Source: Marisalimonas sp016777705 (GTDB lineage Bacteria; Pseudomonadota; Alphaproteobacteria; Puniceispirillales; Marisalimonadaceae). Taken from it: a DNA stretch of 64,000 bases. The notes under the pieces are model-generated. The model searched no databases. It was given only the letters and a program-made list of their open reading frames with translations, and was not told the DNA's origin. Of the stretch, positions 1-8,444 are shown piece by piece; within the stretch, counting starts at the first letter, position 1, and every line of letters begins with the position of its first letter. The DNA is taken from positions 1,116,001 to 1,180,000 of the forward strand of contig NZ_CP159808.1 in NCBI RefSeq assembly GCF_047717795.1. The letters run 5' to 3'. The position numbers were made by a program, and so were the translations under genes.

Positions 1-114
1 ACAACTACTCAAAGCCCAGCTTATGCATGCCGTCCTCCTGGAACTAATCATGGACCATTTAGATCAGATGAAGGATGCATGTTTTTGGAAATTCAATACT
101 ATCACGACAGTTAA
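1..114 (+). CDS. Cupin-domain protein, C-terminal end (partial)
   Basis: The window opens inside a reading frame whose last 37 residues are visible before a TAA stop. The segment ACRPPGTNHGPFRSDEG followed by LEIQYY matches the end of a ChrR-like or acetylacetone-dioxygenase-like cupin, where this strand carries the late metal-site region. The gene ends 7 bases before the next start on the same strand, so the two are probably co-transcribed. Substrate and full length cannot be judged because the 5' part lies outside the window. Confidence 0.55.
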   Translation, partial: TTTQSPAYACRPPGTNHGPFRSDEGCMFLEIQYYHDS

Positions 115-121
115 CAAATAA

Positions 122-982
122 ATGAAATTCAATTACCGTGATTTTTTAGATAGTAAATTATCAATAAATTCTTATATGTGGCCTAGAAATATTGACCCTT
201 TTGAATTTATTGAGACTATTATTAAATCTGGTATTAAAAACATTGGATTACATGCTGATTTTATTGAAGAATTTGGAGTGAACAAACTTAAACAAGAGTT
301 AGCTTTAAACCGTATTAATGTAACCAGTATCAATTCAGTAGGTTATTTTACTGACCCATATTATTTCAAACAAAATGAAAAAGTTTTAAACTTTGCTAAA
401 GTTTTAAATCCTGAATTGATTTGCGTTATTTCAGGTGGAATAATGGGTGGACCTAATCCTGTTAGTAATGAGTTTGTTTCAACAGGTAACAAGTTATTAA
501 TAGAAAACATTAGAAGAGACACTTTAAATAAAATAAACTCTTTATTTGAAAAGGCTTCTAAACTTAATTTAACTCTAGGAATTGAACCTATAGGAAGTTG
601 GGAGATTTTAAAAAAAGGACATTTTAATTCTATTTCTAGCTGTCTAAAATTAGTTAAAAACAATAATCACAAATTAATTATAGATTTATATCACAGTTTT
701 ACGGATATAGACTTAGATACATTTGTAAAAAAATCTCCTAAATTAGGTTTACTTCAATTTTCTAATGTTAAATTTGATGAAAACTTTAGGCCTACAGGAC
801 GAAAGTCAATTAATAATATTAATAACAATAATAATTTAGAGTTATCTAAATATATGACATATGTTTTTAAAAGAAACGATAATACAAAACTTGAATTTGA
901 AATTTTTAATACTGATATCAAGTACGAAAATCCAAAATTGATTATAGAAAGTTTAAAGGATGAAATTTTAAGCTTATTTTAA
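122..982 (+). CDS. Sugar phosphate isomerase/epimerase-like TIM-barrel protein
   Basis: The 286-residue product has the layout of the AP-endonuclease-2/xylose-isomerase-like TIM barrel family, which isomerises or epimerises sugars and cyclitols in the cytoplasm using a divalent metal. Seen directly are strand-end residues typical of the fold: GLHADF near residue 43, LGIEPIG near 153 (likely metal Glu), LIIDLYHSF near 185 (Asp and His) and LLQFSNVK near 210. An Asn-rich insert near residue 235 is encoded by a short AAT-rich microsatellite. The gene follows the cupin gene directly and meets the lactonase gene tail to tail with one base between. The substrate is unknown; a catabolic role is inferred from neighbours. 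Confidence 0.75.
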   Translation: MKFNYRDFLDSKLSINSYMWPRNIDPFEFIETIIKSGIKNIGLHADFIEEFGVNKLKQELALNRINVTSINSVGYFTDPYYFKQNEKVLNFAKVLNPELICVISGGIMGGPNPVSNEFVSTGNKLLIENIRRDTLNKINSLFEKASKLNLTLGIEPIGSWEILKKGHFNSISSCLKLVKNNNHKLIIDLYHSFTDIDLDTFVKKSPKLGLLQFSNVKFDENFRPTGRKSINNINNNNNLELSKYMTYVFKRNDNTKLEFEIFNTDIKYENPKLIIESLKDEILSLF

Positions 983-983
983 A

Positions 984-1928
984 TTATTTATTGAGAAAGT
1001 TTAGAGGTAATCCTTCTCTATCCCACTTAACTTCAAGTAAAAGACCTTCATGTGACGCTGTTATGTAAGCTGTTTTCAAATCTTGCGAACCAAAACAGAT
1101 ATTAGTTATATAAGGGTCATCAAACTTAACAAATTCAACTAAATCACCAGATGGGGATATGACAGAAATACCGCCATTAATTAGTGTCGCAACACAAATA
1201 TTCCCATTTTTTTCTAATGCGAGTGAGTCAAACCTTTTTATACCACCCTCATTATTTAATAGTTTTCCTCCATTGATTGAGATTGGAAATGATAACTTAT
1301 CAACCTGCCCTTCATCTGTTATTTTATAGCTATATAACTTACCTCCCTCAGTCTCAGCAACATAAAGGGTTTTCTCATCCGGTGACAAACCAATACCATT
1401 TGGTGTCATAAATGGTTGAATAACTTCTCTAATTTCAGATCCATCTGATTTTGCCCAATATATTGCACCTCTATCCATGTTACGCTCTCTAACTTTACCT
1501 AAATCCGTAAACCAAAAATCACCATTCTTATCAAAGACAATATCATTAGGACCCTTTAAAGAAATGTCATTACATTCTCTATACAAAGTTGAAAATTGAC
1601 CTGTATTTAAATTCACTTTTTGTATGCTGCCACCAACGTAGTTTTTGCTTTGTGATATAGGTCTCATATACTTATTATCAAAAGATACTTCCCATTCAAA
1701 ACCTCCATTGTTACAAACATAACAATAACCGTCTGGACCTATAGCCGCTCCATTAGGACCTCCACCTAAATCAGCTACAACTTCAACTGACCCATTTTTA
1801 TTTACTTTACTTAATGTACCTCTAGCTATTTCTACTAAAATAATTGATCCATCATTCATATAAATAGGACCTTCAGGAAATTTCAAATTTTCAGCTAATA
1901 CTTTAAATTCTTTTTTAGTAATATTCAT
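984..1928 (-). CDS. SMP-30/gluconolactonase/LRE family protein
   Basis: This 314-residue six-bladed beta-propeller protein belongs to the SMP-30 family, which hydrolyses sugar lactones using a bound divalent metal. The N-terminal FPEGPIY carries the family's metal-binding Glu. GGGPNGAAIGPDG, PNGIGLSPDEKTLYV and GGIKRFDSLAL contribute the expected Asn and Asp ligands, and the repeated blade signature (glycine, aspartate, hydrophobic run) is visible throughout. It is transcribed just after the MFS gene with a 15-base gap, so carrier and lactonase probably form an operon for uptake and breakdown of a sugar acid or lactone. No export signal is evident. The exact lactone is unknown. Confidence 0.8.
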   Translation of the reverse strand: MNITKKEFKVLAENLKFPEGPIYMNDGSIILVEIARGTLSKVNKNGSVEVVADLGGGPNGAAIGPDGYCYVCNNGGFEWEVSFDNKYMRPISQSKNYVGGSIQKVNLNTGQFSTLYRECNDISLKGPNDIVFDKNGDFWFTDLGKVRERNMDRGAIYWAKSDGSEIREVIQPFMTPNGIGLSPDEKTLYVAETEGGKLYSYKITDEGQVDKLSFPISINGGKLLNNEGGIKRFDSLALEKNGNICVATLINGGISVISPSGDLVEFVKFDDPYITNICFGSQDLKTAYITASHEGLLLEVKWDREGLPLNFLNK

Positions 1929-1943
1929 ATTTTTTCCTATATT

Positions 1944-3182
1944 TTAAACTTGTGCGTATCTAATTTGAGGAACAGTCCAAAACAAAATTGCACCTAAAAA
2001 AGTAAATATACTACACAAAAGAAAACCAAAATTATAATCACCAGTCAAATCAAAAAGTAAGCCAGCTAAAAGAGCTCCAGTAGCAGCACCTAAACCTTGA
2101 CCTAAATTGGTAGCTCCATAAATAGAAGCTAATCCTTTACCGGCAAATATTTCAGCCATCAAGGTCGTTATAATAGGACCTCTAGCACCTGCCGATAATC
2201 CAAATCCTACAATAAATAATATTAAAAGAATGGCTGAAGAATATAATTGCATTAATGCTAAACTAATAATTGCAACAAAGCTTAATATATAACTTATAGT
2301 AGCTACAATGTGTCTTGGCCATCGATCAGCAGCCAAACCTGTTAAAACCATTCCTGCAAAGTTTAATATTCCTGCAATTCCAAATGACAGAGCAGCCTGA
2401 ACTTCTGTGAATCCAATATAAACCAAGTATGCAACAATTTGTAAAGAGATTCCAAAAATACCAATTGCTGTAAAACCAAAAATAAAGAAAAAGCCCCAAA
2501 AAGTTTTAGTTTTAATAGCTTCAATTAATGACATTCCTCCAACTGCCTTACCGTTGCTAGTACCCCTAGGATTATTATGAGCCCCTTTAGATATTAAATT
2601 CCAAGGAACAAATGAGGCAATAACGAAAAGTAAAATAAAGACATATGAAATATATTTATATGAAGTTTGCCAACCAAAGTGATCTATAGATATTTGAGAT
2701 AGAGGCGCCATTATTAACACACCCAATCCCTGCCCTGCATAAGCAATCGACAGGGCGGTACCAAGGTTCTTGTCAAACCATCTAGAAACTAAACTCTGTG
2801 CTGGAATAACTCCAACCATGGCAGCACCAATACCACCAAAAACACCTAACATAATATAAAACTGCCAAATTGATGATAAATTTCCTAAAAACCCATAAGC
2901 AATTACAAGTAAACCGATTCCAAACATATAATTGAAACGTGGTCCAAATTTATCAAAAGCCATACCTGATAATAAAGAACCTAAACCTAAACTTACCATA
3001 TAGACCGAATAAATAGATGCAACTGAAGCTCTGTCCCATGAGAAATGGGTACTCAAAGGTAACAAGAATACACCAAAGCTCTCCCCCGACCCCCTACTTA
3101 ATGAAGTCATCGCTAAGCAGAAAAACAAAACAAGTACTGATGAAAAAGATGCAAAAAGATAAAAAATACTTTTTTTAATCAT
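1944..3182 (-). CDS. Major facilitator superfamily transporter
   Basis: A 412-residue protein with twelve predicted membrane segments. The first helix (residues about 5-28) is followed by a RGSGESFGVFLLPL loop and the MFS loop 2-3 signature FDKFGPR near residue 83. The sequence style resembles the monocarboxylate/oxalate-formate antiporter branch of the MFS, so an organic acid substrate is likely but not proven. It is the first gene of a two-gene unit with the SMP-30 lactonase. The upstream gap to the divergent flavin-fold gene holds an inverted repeat that could be an operator. Confidence 0.85.
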   Translation of the reverse strand: MIKKSIFYLFASFSSVLVLFFCLAMTSLSRGSGESFGVFLLPLSTHFSWDRASVASIYSVYMVSLGLGSLLSGMAFDKFGPRFNYMFGIGLLVIAYGFLGNLSSIWQFYIMLGVFGGIGAAMVGVIPAQSLVSRWFDKNLGTALSIAYAGQGLGVLIMAPLSQISIDHFGWQTSYKYISYVFILLFVIASFVPWNLISKGAHNNPRGTSNGKAVGGMSLIEAIKTKTFWGFFFIFGFTAIGIFGISLQIVAYLVYIGFTEVQAALSFGIAGILNFAGMVLTGLAADRWPRHIVATISYILSFVAIISLALMQLYSSAILLILFIVGFGLSAGARGPIITTLMAEIFAGKGLASIYGATNLGQGLGAATGALLAGLLFDLTGDYNFGFLLCSIFTFLGAILFWTVPQIRYAQV

Positions 3183-3213
3183 TATTAGGTTTAGCCATTT
3201 CTAAATTTTTGTT

Positions 3214-3242
3214 ATCTATAAATAATAATTTTACTTATAGAT
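3214..3242. promoter_or_regulatory. Inverted repeat in divergent promoter region
   Basis: ATCTATAA at 3214-3221 is repeated in inverted form as TTATAGAT at 3235-3242, with 13 bases between. It sits in the 99-base gap between the MFS gene and the flavin-fold gene, which are read away from each other. An operator is possible, but the arms are AT-rich and chance is not excluded. Confidence 0.3.
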
Positions 3243-3281
3243 CCTTAGAGGAATAATTTTAATTTATAGCATAATGGAAAA

Positions 3282-3746
3282 ATGTATCAAAACATCAATC
3301 CTAAAATAGAAAAAAAAATCCAAGAAATAATTAATGGAAATTATGAATTTTCTTTACTTGGGACTATTGGGAAAGAAAACTTTCCTTCTATATCTAAAAT
3401 TTTACCTATGATGAATAATAACATACTTTATGTTCTCCTTAGTGACTTAAGTGAACACACACAAAATATAAATAATAATAATAAAGTAAGCTTCTACTTT
3501 TCTATTAAAGAAAAAAATAAAGTTAAATTAAATAATCCAAGATTAACTTTAAATGGAAAAATTAAAAAAATTAAATTAGATAAAAATAATAAAATTTTTT
3601 TAAATTTATTAAACGCATACGAAAAAGTTGATAAAGGAAGTAAGATGTGGGGCATGTTTATTGATTTTAATTTTTATGAGTTTAAACCGGAAAGAGCCCT
3701 ATTTATTGAAGGTTTTGGAAAAGCATATCAAAAAAAATATAATTAA
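3282..3746 (+). CDS. Pyridoxamine 5'-phosphate oxidase-like FMN-binding split-barrel protein (HugZ-like)
   Basis: This 154-residue protein shows the FMN split-barrel pattern of HugZ-like proteins: FSLLGTIGKENFPSISKILP at residues about 23-42, then LYVLLSDLSEHTQNI, in which the SDLSxHTxN signature is distinctive, and NPRLTLNGKI near residue 86. HugZ proteins use this fold for heme or flavin binding. This copy lacks the C-terminal heme-pocket domain of the longer family members, so a heme role is only a guess. The remainder is rich in Lys and Asn, like other genes in the window. It stands alone between the MFS gene and a broken methyltransferase gene. Confidence 0.7.
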   Translation: MYQNINPKIEKKIQEIINGNYEFSLLGTIGKENFPSISKILPMMNNNILYVLLSDLSEHTQNINNNNKVSFYFSIKEKNKVKLNNPRLTLNGKIKKIKLDKNNKIFLNLLNAYEKVDKGSKMWGMFIDFNFYEFKPERALFIEGFGKAYQKKYN

Positions 3747-3780
3747 ATATAATTAACAGTAAGTAGGTTGAAAGTCTTTA

Positions 3781-4511
3781 ATGAAAAAAATACTTTACAA
3801 ATTAACAAAAAAATATTGGTCCCTATTAAGTTTAGAGCATGCAAAAAAAAATGATTTTACAGTTAAAAATGGTCTTTTCAAAAATTAAAAATTAATAAGG
3901 ACATTTCTTGGAGTAAAGCTGATATAGCATCTAAGGTTTATGGTTTATATGAAAATAACATCCAAAAAGTTTTGGCGAAAATTAAAAAACCTATCCTTAT
4001 AGACATTGGAGCTGCAGATGGTTTTTTTGCAATTGGTTGCATATATTCAGGAATTTCAAAACATTGTTATGCTTTTGAACAAAGTGATTTAAGTAGATCT
4101 GCTTTAGCAAAAATTGCAGAAATTAATCAAGTCTCGGAAAATATAACAATAAAAGGTGAAGTGACTAATCAAAACTTTTTATCTTTATTGCCGCAAAATA
4201 TAGATTTTTCAAAAGCAATTGTTCTATGTGATATTGAAGGGGGAGAGTATAGTTTTTTTTACGGAAAAAATTCTTAAAAAATTAGAAAAATCCCATATCA
4301 TTATTGAAATTCATCGTACTGAAAATAAAAATGATGAAATAAAATTAATGAAAAGAATTAAAAAAAGTTTCAATGTTTCAGTGATTATTGGAAGTAACAA
4401 TGATTTTCAAATTCACCAGAATTACAAGAAATGAGTGACATTGATAGAAACTTAATTGCTTGCGAAGGCAGAAGTTATATTGGAAAATGGTGGTATTTAA
4501 AACCTTTATAG
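3781..4511 (+). pseudogene. SAM-dependent methyltransferase pseudogene with three frameshifts
   Basis: Reading across three frames reconstructs one protein of about 240 residues. It begins at ATG 3781 (MKKILYKLTKKYWSLLSL), changes frame between 3867 and 3886, continues through PILIDIGAADGFFAIGC (the SAM-binding glycine motif) to CDIEGGEYSFF, and changes frame again in a run of eight T near 4252-4259. It then runs through KILKKLEKSHIIIEIHR, changes frame a third time between 4404 and 4431, and ends YIGKWWYLKPL at a TAG at 4511. Removing one T from the T8 run restores TEKILKK. The DIEGGE and IIEIHR motifs are typical of FkbM-like or unclassified class I methyltransferases. The gene is either decayed or the sequence has errors; most of the neighbouring genes are intact, which favours decay. 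Confidence 0.7.
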
Positions 4512-4529
4512 CATTCAAACTCTTTATTA

Positions 4530-6281
4530 TTAAATAAACATAATAAAAATACTTATAAAAAACCCTCCCAATCTTAAGAAAACATTATGTTTGCTGATAA
4601 TAGAATAAGATAAAAGTGTTAGCCCTGTAGCTATTTTCACAAATGCTAATATTGAAAGAATAAAGGTTGAATTTAATTCAATTATTGATTTATTTGCAAT
4701 CATAGACAAAGGAATAAAATAGAGCCCTATTCCCAAGCTCATTGAGGTGATTGAAACTTTTAGCCAGTTTTCAGAAACCATACCAGCTGCAATAAAAACA
4801 GTTCCACAAACTGGGGGAGTAATAGTTGACAGTAAAGCAAACCAAAACACAAACAAATGAACTTGAAGCAATTCTAATCCCATATCAACTAATGCAGGTC
4901 CTGCGACTGAAACACATATCACATATGCGGCTGTGGTTGGTACTTCCATCCCAAGTACTAAACAAGCTAAGCCAGTAAGAAGTAATGCTGGCCAAATATT
5001 ATTTCCTGAAGCAGATATTATAAATGAAGTTAATTTAACTCCTAAACCTGTAATTGATAAAATACCAATAATTATTGAAGCACATAATATTATTGAACCT
5101 ATTAAGGAAATTTGACTTCCTGATGAAATACAAGCTTTAAAAAAACGATTTAATCCGATTTTAAAATTAAATCCATTATCTATGTTAAAAAAGAGAAGGA
5201 AAAAAGAAACTAAAATTGCAACTGCAGCAGAGTACTGAGGAGTAAAACCAATATACATAAATATTAATAAAACTGAAAAAGGGATAAAAAAGAAAATGGA
5301 GGTAAGTAAAACAAGAGATTTTTTGGGTAAATTTTCTTTATTAATTGGTTTTAAATCATACTTCTTACTGTAAAAATCAATTCCAACCCAGACAGCAAAG
5401 AAAAATAAAATAGCAGGAAGTAAAGCTGCTAGGATAATTTTATTATAAGGAACACCAGTGAGCTCAACCATCACAAAAGCTCCAGCACCCATTAAAGGTG
5501 GCATTATCTGACCTCCAGATGATGCTACTGCCTCAACTGATGCAGCGAGCCTTCTGGGATAACCAAGTTTTAGCATTGCTGGCAATGTTACCATTCCAGT
5601 AGAGGCAACATTTGCAGATGCAGATCCTGAAATTGAACCAAAGAGAGCCGATGATATTACAGATACTTTGGCTGCTCCACCTTTTAATCTTCCCGCAAAT
5701 GCTATGGCAATATTCATAAAACCAGATCCAGCCTCACCTGAATTTAAAAAAGAACCAAAAATAACAAATATAGCTACAATTGAAACAGAAACGCCTGTTA
5801 ATGTTCCCCAAATGCCTCCTTCTGCAATTGTTAATGTTCCTAAAAAACTATTTATAGGAATACCTGGATGTCCAAATTCTCCTGGGATAAAGTTTCCAAA
5901 CATTCCATATAGTAACGATAACAGGCTAACAAGAGGCAGTGGCCAACCCACAGAACGACGAGCCATTTCTAATACAATCAATAATAAAGAAAGAGAAATA
6001 AAAGTTTGGAAGTCACCTTCAAGAAAACCATACTGATCGCTTAATAACTCATGGTTAAAAGATGTCCATAAACAACAAAAAACCCCTAAAACAACAAAGA
6101 CATAACTAATAATATTTTTGGAAAAGTTTTTATTTTTATATAAAAAAACCCAAGGGATAATTAATGCCATATGTAATGGCCTTGAAACTAAGTTAGGCAC
6201 TAAACCTGAAAAAATTAAGAAAATATGGAAAATAATAGAAGTTAATCCAAATATAATCCATATTTTCTCTGGTTGCTTCAT
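4530..6281 (-). CDS. TRAP transporter permease, fused small and large subunits (TAXI type)
   Basis: The 583-residue membrane protein fuses the four-helix DctQ-like and twelve-helix DctM-like parts, as in TRAP systems that use a TAXI binding protein. Recognisable DctM features are GSFLNSGEAGSGFMNIA near residue 175, FGSISGSASANVASTGMVTLP near 215, the QIMPPLMGAGAFVM segment near 256 and TITPPVCGTVFIAAGM near 486. It imports an organic anion with sodium or proton coupling. It lies 25 bases downstream of its binding-protein gene on the same strand, forming a complete two-gene transporter. The substrate of TAXI systems is often a dicarboxylate or glutamate-like compound, but nothing here fixes it. 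Confidence 0.92.
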   Translation of the reverse strand: MKQPEKIWIIFGLTSIIFHIFLIFSGLVPNLVSRPLHMALIIPWVFLYKNKNFSKNIISYVFVVLGVFCCLWTSFNHELLSDQYGFLEGDFQTFISLSLLLIVLEMARRSVGWPLPLVSLLSLLYGMFGNFIPGEFGHPGIPINSFLGTLTIAEGGIWGTLTGVSVSIVAIFVIFGSFLNSGEAGSGFMNIAIAFAGRLKGGAAKVSVISSALFGSISGSASANVASTGMVTLPAMLKLGYPRRLAASVEAVASSGGQIMPPLMGAGAFVMVELTGVPYNKIILAALLPAILFFFAVWVGIDFYSKKYDLKPINKENLPKKSLVLLTSIFFFIPFSVLLIFMYIGFTPQYSAAVAILVSFFLLFFNIDNGFNFKIGLNRFFKACISSGSQISLIGSIILCASIIIGILSITGLGVKLTSFIISASGNNIWPALLLTGLACLVLGMEVPTTAAYVICVSVAGPALVDMGLELLQVHLFVFWFALLSTITPPVCGTVFIAAGMVSENWLKVSITSMSLGIGLYFIPLSMIANKSIIELNSTFILSILAFVKIATGLTLLSYSIISKHNVFLRLGGFFISIFIMFI

Positions 6282-6306
6282 CCTAAATTAACGGTGATCG
6301 GCTCAA

Positions 6307-7257
6307 TTAATGATGATCCGCTAAACTAGCACCTATTTCTTTATAAAACTTAACTGCACCAGGATGTATTTTAGTAGAAATATTGGAGAGCATCTTGACA
6401 GACACCCCATTCCACCATTTTGCTGCATTTCCTAACTTACCTTTATTATCCCAATATGCTTTGGTTAAGTTATATGCAACATCGTCACTCATATTTGTTG
6501 TTGAATACGCTACAACTGGTAATGACGTTGTGGTTATATCTGATTTTTGTCCAGAATAAGTTCCTGCAGGTATAATTAATTTAGTTCTCTTAGAAGACTT
6601 AATTTGGTCTGCCGTAAGAGAAATAACATTCACACCCATAGATGCTGCAGCTTCTATAACATTAGGAGCTGGGTAAGAACCAGCAGTTACAAAGCCATCT
6701 ATTTGACCATTCTTCATTGCAGGAACGGCATTTGAAAGCTCAACTTCAGCTAATTTCACTTTACCATCCAAACCAAATTTTTTAAGATATTTAGCACCTT
6801 CTTTTGCACCAAAAGAACCCTTTCCTAATAAAATAGTTTTACCAGCCATATCTTCAAAAGTTTTTACACCTGATTTTTTTGACATAACAAAATGCATTGT
6901 AAGAGATGGTATTGGAAATAATGCTCTAATATTCTTATAATTAGGATTACCTTTACCTTTGAACATTGCTTTTTCAGCTATAGCTAACTTTACAAGTACT
7001 GGTGGTGTGGTAAATACATAATTACCTTTCCTACCTGCTACTTCTTTAACGTTTTGAACAGAACCTTGACTTTCTTCAATCGTTAAAATCATATCGCCGT
7101 TTGTAGATTTTTTAATTGTGTCAGCTATTTGAACAGCCATTTGGTAATATGATGAGGTTGATTTAGCAGACTTATAAGTTATACGTGTTTCAGCAAATGA
7201 TGTACTGACAGTAAAAAGTGAAATAATAGGTAATAATAGTAATTTTTTTATTTTCAT
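6307..7257 (-). CDS. TRAP transporter substrate-binding protein, TAXI family
   Basis: The 316-residue protein starts with a clear signal peptide (Lys-rich start, hydrophobic core, cleavage after about residue 22 near SFAE) and is exported to the periplasm. It has the TAXI-family pattern: early SAKSTSSYYQMAVQIAD, the segment GKTILLGKGSFGAKEGAKYL near residue 140, and the dimerising C-terminal half with GAVKFYKEIGA. It delivers substrate to the fused permease encoded immediately downstream. A strong ribosome binding site (AGGAGG reading on the minus strand, just beyond 7257) supports the chosen ATG and suggests high expression, as is usual for binding proteins. Confidence 0.92.
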   Translation of the reverse strand: MKIKKLLLLPIISLFTVSTSFAETRITYKSAKSTSSYYQMAVQIADTIKKSTNGDMILTIEESQGSVQNVKEVAGRKGNYVFTTPPVLVKLAIAEKAMFKGKGNPNYKNIRALFPIPSLTMHFVMSKKSGVKTFEDMAGKTILLGKGSFGAKEGAKYLKKFGLDGKVKLAEVELSNAVPAMKNGQIDGFVTAGSYPAPNVIEAAASMGVNVISLTADQIKSSKRTKLIIPAGTYSGQKSDITTTSLPVVAYSTTNMSDDVAYNLTKAYWDNKGKLGNAAKWWNGVSVKMLSNISTKIHPGAVKFYKEIGASLADHH

Positions 7258-7347
7258 TAAATTCCTCCTAAATATTATATTTGAAAAAGCATAATATAAA
7301 ATTAATAATAGAAGTTTATTGCATTAAAACATTAAAAGGTAAACAAT

Positions 7348-7563
7348 TTGGATAATTTATTAAAACCTTTTATTTCGAGTCTAAACTTAATTGAAGAAAA
7401 AATTAATTTTATAATATTTTTATTTGAAATTTCTTTTATATTATTAATAGTCTTATTAATTATTTGGATATATGGATTTGTCAGAAGAAATTTAGGTATA
7501 GATAAGCAAACAAAAGAACTACAAAAAATAAGAAAAATTATAGAAAAAAATTACAAAAAATAA
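7348..7563 (+). CDS. Small single-pass membrane protein, unknown function
   Basis: A 71-residue frame starts at TTG 7348 behind an AAAGG ribosome binding site. It encodes one long hydrophobic segment (residues about 22-46, IIFLFEISFILLIVLLIIWI), a basic flank (RRN) and a charged, probably helical tail (KQTKELQKIRKIIEK). It is divergent from the TRAP binding-protein gene. No family is recognised. The strong amphipathic pattern argues it is real, but short length and AT-rich sequence leave doubt. Confidence 0.5.
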   Translation: MDNLLKPFISSLNLIEEKINFIIFLFEISFILLIVLLIIWIYGFVRRNLGIDKQTKELQKIRKIIEKNYKK

Positions 7564-7577
7564 CAAGAGTTCTAATT

Positions 7578-7796
7578 TTAAAAAGGAAATCGTGAATTAG
7601 AACTGTCTTTTCTGTACATTTGAAATTTTTTACCTTTTCCAATAGGAATGCAAGTAAATTGGGGAGATTTTAAGCCAACTTCACGCATTTCAGTTGCTGC
7701 GTTTTGTGCTTCAGAAAAGCATTTGGCTGCATTTTTGTATCTTAATCCACTATCGATTACATCACCACCTAAGACCCATATTAGTAAAAATTCCAT
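7578..7796 (-). CDS. Small conserved-looking hypothetical protein
   Basis: This 72-residue frame has ATG at 7796 with AGGCG six bases upstream on the minus strand. The sequence RYKNAAKCFSEAQNAATEMRE reads as an amphipathic helix, followed by VGLKSPQFTCIPIGKG; the two Cys could matter. An opposite-strand frame at 7648-7848 lacks this organised look and is judged a shadow. No family is recognised; similar small Cys-containing proteins occur in marine alphaproteobacteria in my memory, but this was not searched. Confidence 0.5.
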   Translation of the reverse strand: MEFLLIWVLGGDVIDSGLRYKNAAKCFSEAQNAATEMREVGLKSPQFTCIPIGKGKKFQMYRKDSSNSRFPF

Positions 7797-7871
7797 ATAT
7801 TCGCCTGAATTAATTAATTATAATTTTAAAAAAAGGTTAGGACACTAAATAGTATCCTAACCTACAATTAT

Positions 7872-8294
7872 CTAAGCTGATTTTAAAGTAATCTGCCTAG
7901 GCTTTCTTTCTTCTGGAACTTCTCTTAAAAGAGATATAGTTAACAAACCGTTGGAAAGTTTAGCATCTTTTACATCAACGTATTGTTCTAATCGAAATTT
8001 TTGTTCAAAGGATCTTTTTGCAATTCCTTTGTAGATATATTGAACATTATCGTCCTGAATATCAGCACCACCATTACCCTTAATAGAAAGCACACCATCA
8101 TGAACATCAATAGAAATATCCTTTTTATTAAAACCAGATACGGCTAAAGTTATTTCATATTCATCATCTGATAATCTAATTATATCATGGGCTGGAAATG
8201 AATTTTGTTTTTGCGTAGAAATTGTTTCTAGCTCATTGAATAAGTTATCAAAACCTACAAATGAACGTAAAGCAAGTGTTGGTAGTATAGTCAT
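7872..8294 (-). CDS. Small heat shock protein, Hsp20/IbpA family
   Basis: The 140-residue alpha-crystallin-type chaperone binds unfolding proteins in the cytoplasm to prevent aggregation. The N-terminus TLALRSFVGFDNLFNELE matches alphaproteobacterial IbpA-like proteins. The alpha-crystallin domain runs from about residue 35 (YEITLAVSGFNKKDISIDV) to about 125, ending with LSNGLLTISLLREVPE and the C-terminal IxI-like segment RQITLK. A strong AAAGGAG ribosome binding site precedes the ATG. The leader carries an imperfect hairpin, and a weak heat-shock-type promoter (CTTAAA, 14 bases, CCTTAAT on the minus strand) can be drawn upstream, but neither is convincing alone. Confidence 0.92.
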   Translation of the reverse strand: MTILPTLALRSFVGFDNLFNELETISTQKQNSFPAHDIIRLSDDEYEITLAVSGFNKKDISIDVHDGVLSIKGNGGADIQDDNVQYIYKGIAKRSFEQKFRLEQYVDVKDAKLSNGLLTISLLREVPEERKPRQITLKSA

Positions 8295-8353
8295 ATTAAT
8301 CTCCTTTAAAAGCGAGTTAAGTTAAACACTCCATAATGGACGTGTATTGTTAT

Positions 8354-8378
8354 ATAGTGACCCATTAAGGCATCACTT
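8354..8378 (-). promoter_or_regulatory. Imperfect hairpin upstream of hsp20
   Basis: On the minus strand AGTGA and TCACT flank TGCCTTAATGGG, giving a five-base-pair stem with a possible CC/GG extension and a bulged G. It lies about 60-80 bases upstream of the hsp20 start. It does not cover the ribosome binding site, so it does not look like a classical ROSE thermometer. Confidence 0.2.
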
Positions 8379-8444
8379 AATTTATTTAAGTATTGATAAA
8401 TTGTTTTTCAATACCTAGTATTTAAAAAATATATGGAGGTTTTT

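Noticed and set aside
811..835. AAT-rich microsatellite in the isomerase gene
   Set aside because: It encodes a short Asn run in frame and needs no special explanation in AT-rich DNA.
7648..7848. Plus-strand frame opposite the small hypothetical gene
   Set aside because: Its composition and lack of a binding site mark it as a shadow of the minus-strand frame.
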